Below are positions 6,084 through 9,846 of a DNA stretch of 9,846 nucleotides, piece by piece. The notes beneath the pieces are model-generated. The model was given only the letters and a program-made list of their open reading frames with translations. It was not told the DNA's origin and made no database searches. The position numbers and the translations under genes were made by a program. This stretch comes from an uncultured Bacteroidota bacterium (GTDB lineage: Bacteria > Bacteroidota > Bacteroidia > Chitinophagales > Chitinophagaceae), in NCBI GenBank assembly GCA_946480675.1, contig CAMLKS010000062.1, forward strand, positions 1 through 9,846, written 5' to 3'. Positions within the stretch are counted from its first letter, which is position 1; every line of letters starts with the position of its first letter.

Positions 6084-7700
6084 ATGCAGGAATTTGGTAA
6101 GAAAAACCCATCGGCCAACCTGGCTGACATGGGCCTGAATGTTGCCATAGCTCACTGGAATCTCTCTCCCGAAGAGCTCACACAAAAAACCTTAGAACTG
6201 GGACAAGGCGAACTGAACGACACAGGGGCCCTTTGCGTTAGCACCGGAAAATTCACCGGCCGCTCTCCTAAAGACAAATTCACAGTAAAAGATGCAATAA
6301 CGGAACACAGTGTAGATTGGGGCGATGTAAATATACCTTTCTCTCCTGAAGCTTTTGACAAATTGTATGACAAGGTAGCAGCATACCTGGGTGGCAAAGA
6401 AGTATGGGTACGTGATGCATATGCCTGCGCCGATCCTAAATATCGCCTGAACATCCGCGTGGTGAATGAAACACCATGGGCCAACCTGTTCTGCAACGAC
6501 CTGTTTCTGCGCCCTACTGCACAGGAAATTGAAACACAAACGCCTGATTGGATCATCCTGCAGGCACCTAGCTTCCAGGCCGATCCAGCTGTGGATGGCA
6601 CACGCCAGGCAAATTTCACTATCGTAAACTTTACACGTAAAGTCATCCTGATAGGCGGTTCTGCTTACACAGGCGAAATGAAGAAAGGTATCTTTGGTGT
6701 ACTGAACTTCGTACTGCCGCACGATCATAAAGTACTGAGCATGCACTGCTCTGCCAATGAAGGCAAAGATGGTGATGTGGCCCTGTTCTTCGGCCTTTCC
6801 GGTACGGGTAAAACCACCCTGTCTGCAGACCCTCACCGCGCACTGATAGGTGATGACGAGCACGGCTGGGCAGATGGCTCCGTATTCAACTTTGAAGGTG
6901 GCTGCTATGCAAAATGTATAGACCTGAGCGCCGAAAAAGAACCACAAATTTTCAATGCTATCAAGCCAAACGCGCTGCTGGAAAACATCAAGTTCTTCCC
7001 CGGCACTAAAACAGTAGATTATGCAGATGGCAGCATCACGGAAAATACACGTGCTGCTTATCCTATCTATCATATAGATAACGCTAAGGAACCATCTTAC
7101 GCCGGCGATCCTAAAAACATATTCTTCCTTACTTGTGATGCCTTTGGTATCCTGCCTCCTATCAGCAAGCTGACCAAAGGCCAGGCTATGTACCACTTCA
7201 TCAGCGGCTACACGGCAAAGGTGGCCGGTACCGAGGTGGGTGTTACAGAACCACAAACTACTTTCTCTGCCTGCTTTGGCCGCGTATTCCTGCCACTGCA
7301 CCCTACCAAATATGCAGAACTGCTGGGTAAAAAACTGGAAGAGCACAGCGATGTGAATGTATGGCTGATAAACACAGGCTGGAGCGGCGGTGCTTATGGT
7401 ACCGGTAGCCGTATGAGCCTGAAATATACACGCGCTATGATCACAGCTGCTATGAATGGCGACCTGAAAAATGTAGCCTTTGAAGCACACCCGACATTTG
7501 GCGTACTGGTTCCGCAGGCGGTGCCCGGCGTACCTGCAGAGATACTGAACCCACGTGATACATGGACTGATAAAGAAGCATACGATAAGAAAGCTAACGA
7601 ACTGGCTCAGTTGTTCGTTAAAAACTTCGAAAAATATGCAGATCAGGCTAATGATGAGATACGCGCTGCCGCACCAAAAGTGATGGAAAACGCTGAATAG
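6084..7700 (+). CDS. pckA: Phosphoenolpyruvate carboxykinase (ATP)
   Basis: Cytoplasmic enzyme that interconverts oxaloacetate plus ATP with phosphoenolpyruvate, CO2 and ADP; it is the entry to gluconeogenesis and, in reverse, can fix CO2. The 538 residues match the ATP-dependent family (E. coli about 540), not the larger GTP type. Visible motifs: substrate-binding FTGRSPKDKF at 57-66 with R60, YTGEMKKG at 195-202 with a metal-ligand lysine, MHCSAN at 220-225 with the metal-ligand histidine H221, P-loop GLSGTGKTT at 237-245, IGDDEHGW at 255-262 with the metal-binding aspartates, EGGCYAK at 271-277, the NTRAAYPIYHI arginine segment at 321-331, and the adenine-site region near RMSLKYTRAMI at 443-453. 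All key residues appear intact. It is a single-gene unit, divergent from atpB and convergent with the antiporter gene. The start is supported by the TAnnTTTG element upstream. Confidence 0.98.
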   Translation: MQEFGKKNPSANLADMGLNVAIAHWNLSPEELTQKTLELGQGELNDTGALCVSTGKFTGRSPKDKFTVKDAITEHSVDWGDVNIPFSPEAFDKLYDKVAAYLGGKEVWVRDAYACADPKYRLNIRVVNETPWANLFCNDLFLRPTAQEIETQTPDWIILQAPSFQADPAVDGTRQANFTIVNFTRKVILIGGSAYTGEMKKGIFGVLNFVLPHDHKVLSMHCSANEGKDGDVALFFGLSGTGKTTLSADPHRALIGDDEHGWADGSVFNFEGGCYAKCIDLSAEKEPQIFNAIKPNALLENIKFFPGTKTVDYADGSITENTRAAYPIYHIDNAKEPSYAGDPKNIFFLTCDAFGILPPISKLTKGQAMYHFISGYTAKVAGTEVGVTEPQTTFSACFGRVFLPLHPTKYAELLGKKLEEHSDVNVWLINTGWSGGAYGTGSRMSLKYTRAMITAAMNGDLKNVAFEAHPTFGVLVPQAVPGVPAEILNPRDTWTDKEAYDKKANELAQLFVKNFEKYADQANDEIRAAAPKVMENAE

Positions 7701-7719
7701 TTTTTTAGCTTACTGATAT

Positions 7720-7761
7720 AAAATAATAAGCCCCCGGTATATACCGGGGGCTTATTATTTT
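7720..7761. terminator. Bidirectional terminator, perfect 42-base palindrome
   Basis: The two 21-base halves are exact reverse complements with no spacer. The core is AAGCCCCCGGTAT/ATACCGGGGGCTT, flanked by AATAAT/ATTATT, so both strands give a GC-rich stem followed by a T-rich tail. It lies between the convergent ends of pckA (7700) and the antiporter gene (7773) and can stop transcription from both sides. In RNA the central TATA bases would open as a small loop. Confidence 0.9.
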
Positions 7762-7772
7762 GTGCTAGATCT

Positions 7773-9846
7773 TTACAATGCCACCTGTGCTATCAACTCC
7801 GCATCGCCCACCAGCCATATATTATCGTCCTGCTCAAAGGTCATAACCGATTCGGGGTTCAGTATACGCTTACCGCCGCGCTCTATGCCTACTACCAACC
7901 CGTTGGTGCGCTCACGTATGCCGCTTTCGCGTATGGTTTTACCCAGCCATTCAGAGCTTTCTTTAACTTTCAGGCGCTTCAGCACCACATCGTGCGTTTC
8001 CATCACCTGTGCCACACTACCTTCTTTAGGTTCTATATATTGTTTGAATTGCTCCAATTGCTCATCTGTACCTATTACAAATAGCTGGTCGCCAGGGTAT
8101 AGCCTTTCGTATCTGCCCGGTGCCGGTATGCTGTAAATATCGCCACGCCTTATCATGGCTATGTTAATACCCAGCTGTTCGCGCAGCCCCAGTTCTTCCA
8201 GTGTCTTACCTGTGCATGGCGACCCCGCAGGGAAGGTATAGCGGGCAATGTGTGCATCCCATGGTGCCAGCTCGCGCAGGTTCACTTTTGCTTCATGCAG
8301 TTCCCGGTTGTTCAGGTTTTGCAGGAAGCGGTCTTCCAGTTTTATATAGAAGGCATGTATCCTTTTCGAGAAGATGGCAGCTAACCCCATCAATACCAGC
8401 ACGCCACCTATCGCCATATATACCGGGAAGAAGCTCAGCATCATAATGCTGATGAAAATAACAGCAAGCCCCGTACGCAGCAGGCGCAGCAACAGCAGCG
8501 GCCCGCGGTACCGTTTATTACCCCACAGGTTGCTGTAGGCCAGCGGTTGTGTCTTTTTCAATACCAGCAACCATAGGAAGGGCGATAATATCAGCAGGCA
8601 GCTAAGCGCCGTTATGGTAGCACCCGGCAGCCCGCTAGAAACATGGTGCTCTACCCAGGGCGATACATAGCGCGCAAACAGGAAAATGATACCCGGTATC
8701 ACTAAAGAGGAAACCGAAACAATGATAACGAGCGACTGCAGCACTTTGCGCCAGTCGCTGGCTGCAGTGATGGCTTGTGCGCCGGAACTATATCGTTCCA
8801 GCGATTTACGCCATCTTACCGGTAATATCTTCTCCACTTTCACATACAATGGCTCCGCCATTTTTATCATATACGGCGTCAGGAAGGTAGTGATGGCAGA
8901 TATAGCCACCGCTATAGGGTACAGAAAGCTGCTGGTAACACCCAGTGTTACCCCCAGTGTAGCAATGATAAAGGAAAACTCGCCTATCTGCCCCATACTC
9001 ATACCGGCATATATAGCACGCTTCAGCGGCTGGCCCGATATCACGGCCCCCAGCGTTACGTGCAGTACCTTGGCTATTACAAATACTACTGTTATAATAA
9101 GTATAGGGCCGGCATAGCTTGTCAGTATCTTAGGCTCTATCAGCATGCCTACCGATACAAAGAATACGGCACCAAACAGGTCTTTCACCGGCTTTATGAT
9201 ATGTTCTATACGCTCAGCCTGCGTTGTTTCCGCCAGTATCGAGCCCATGATAAAAGCGCCCAGCGCCGGCGAAAAGCCGGCTACCGATGCCAGTATCACC
9301 ATCATCAGGCACATGCCTATGGCCAGCACCAGCATGGTTTCATCATTCAGGTGTTTCTGCACTTTGCTCAGGAACGATGGTATGAAGAAGATACCTGCCA
9401 CAAACCATAATATGAGGAAAAAGGCCAGCTTCAATACCGAAAGCAACATTTCCGTACCTGCAAATTCCCGGCTTACAGCAATGGTAGAAAGCAATACCAG
9501 CAACACTACAGCCACCAGGTCTTCTATTATCAATACCCCAAATACCAGTTCGGCAAATTTCTTGCCCTTCATGCCCAGTTCGTCAAACGAGCGCAGGATG
9601 ATAGTGGTAGATGCCACAGAAAGGATACCACCAAGGAAGATGCAATCCATCACGGGCCAGCCCATCAGCTTACCCAGCAGGAAGCCGATACCCAGCATCG
9701 CTGATACCTCAATCATAGCGGTAATAGATGATGCGCCACCTACACGTATCAGTTTTTTAAAACTAAACTCCAACCCCAGCGTAAAAAGCAGGAATATGAC
9801 GCCTATATCTGCCCATACACGTATATTGGCCAGTTCGGTAATAGTA
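7773..9846 (-). CDS. CPA2-family cation:proton antiporter with two RCK_C (TrkA_C) domains, 5' end cut
   Basis: 690 residues are visible and the frame stays open to the right edge. The apparent TTG start at 9773 is internal: the 24 codons before it encode more antiporter sequence (residues 9-29 include RVWADIGVIFLLFTLGLEF). Residues to about 330 form the Na+/H+ exchanger core: ASTTIIL at 78-84 (unwound helix), the IED ion-binding pair at 107-109, the GSIL-to-VGML region near 201-235, and GQIGEFSFI at 285-293. About four further membrane helices follow (near 371-391, 409-429, 457-492), then a linker. RCK_C domain 1 spans about 525-605 (GKTLEELGLREQLGINI at 546-562, YPGDQLFVIG at 583-592). RCK_C domain 2 spans about 610-690. 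No Rossmann TrkA_N domain is present. It should exchange K+ or Na+ for H+ across the inner membrane under ligand control through the RCK_C pair. It resembles KefB-type proteins, but the exact ion is unknown. Confidence 0.92.
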   Translation of the reverse strand, partial: TITELANIRVWADIGVIFLLFTLGLEFSFKKLIRVGGASSITAMIEVSAMLGIGFLLGKLMGWPVMDCIFLGGILSVASTTIILRSFDELGMKGKKFAELVFGVLIIEDLVAVVLLVLLSTIAVSREFAGTEMLLSVLKLAFFLILWFVAGIFFIPSFLSKVQKHLNDETMLVLAIGMCLMMVILASVAGFSPALGAFIMGSILAETTQAERIEHIIKPVKDLFGAVFFVSVGMLIEPKILTSYAGPILIITVVFVIAKVLHVTLGAVISGQPLKRAIYAGMSMGQIGEFSFIIATLGVTLGVTSSFLYPIAVAISAITTFLTPYMIKMAEPLYVKVEKILPVRWRKSLERYSSGAQAITAASDWRKVLQSLVIIVSVSSLVIPGIIFLFARYVSPWVEHHVSSGLPGATITALSCLLILSPFLWLLVLKKTQPLAYSNLWGNKRYRGPLLLLRLLRTGLAVIFISIMMLSFFPVYMAIGGVLVLMGLAAIFSKRIHAFYIKLEDRFLQNLNNRELHEAKVNLRELAPWDAHIARYTFPAGSPCTGKTLEELGLREQLGINIAMIRRGDIYSIPAPGRYERLYPGDQLFVIGTDEQLEQFKQYIEPKEGSVAQVMETHDVVLKRLKVKESSEWLGKTIRESGIRERTNGLVVGIERGGKRILNPESVMTFEQDDNIWLVGDAELIAQVAL

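Noticed and set aside
6192..7490. A 432-codon open frame on the minus strand opposite pckA
   Set aside because: It lies wholly inside an intact pckA. The translation is low in recognisable motifs and looks like a codon-bias shadow.
7773..9773. Reading the antiporter as complete, starting at the TTG at 9773
   Set aside because: The 24 codons upstream in the same frame are typical antiporter membrane sequence with no stop, and the family needs more N-terminal helices, so the gene continues past the right edge.

Overview
The window looks like chromosomal DNA from a member of the Bacteroidota, plausibly a Chitinophagaceae-type organism; the family is an inference. Supporting signs are the ATP synthase gene order B-E-F-H-A, an AtpB with a cleavable signal peptide and long periplasmic extension, two TAnnTTTG-type -7 promoter elements, no clear Shine-Dalgarno sequences before the starts I examined, and a signal peptide ending in Ala-Gln. 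I see no tRNA, rRNA, CRISPR array, insertion sequence or prophage gene. Most of the window is core metabolism.

Layout. Positions 1-740 (minus) hold the N-terminal part of a secreted repeat protein that runs off the left edge. After a short spacer with a striking near-palindrome comes a small GNAT acetyltransferase (830-1267, minus) that resembles the aminoalkylphosphonate acetyltransferase PhnO. A strong hairpin terminator (1390-1416) ends the ATP synthase operon, which reads right to left from 5829 to 1438 as atpB, atpE, atpF, atpH, atpA. The usual next gene, atpG, is missing from this spot. The 151-base atpE-atpF spacer contains a hairpin with a T-rich tail.

A 254-base divergent spacer (5830-6083) separates atpB from pckA (6084-7700, plus), encoding ATP-dependent phosphoenolpyruvate carboxykinase. 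Each gene has its own TAnnTTTG promoter element. pckA converges on a large membrane antiporter gene (7773 to beyond 9846, minus), and the two share a perfect 42-base palindromic terminator.

How the genes work together. The atp operon encodes the membrane rotor and stator plus the catalytic alpha subunit; gamma, beta and epsilon must lie elsewhere. PckA links the TCA cycle to gluconeogenesis and consumes or makes ATP. The antiporter would use the same proton gradient as the ATP synthase to exchange monovalent cations, gated through two C-terminal RCK_C domains. The most interesting points are the antiporter's unusual domain architecture, the atpE-atpF hairpin, the lost atpG linkage, the His-rich AtpB and the tandem-repeat secreted protein. 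I did not find convincing evidence for a wholly new system.
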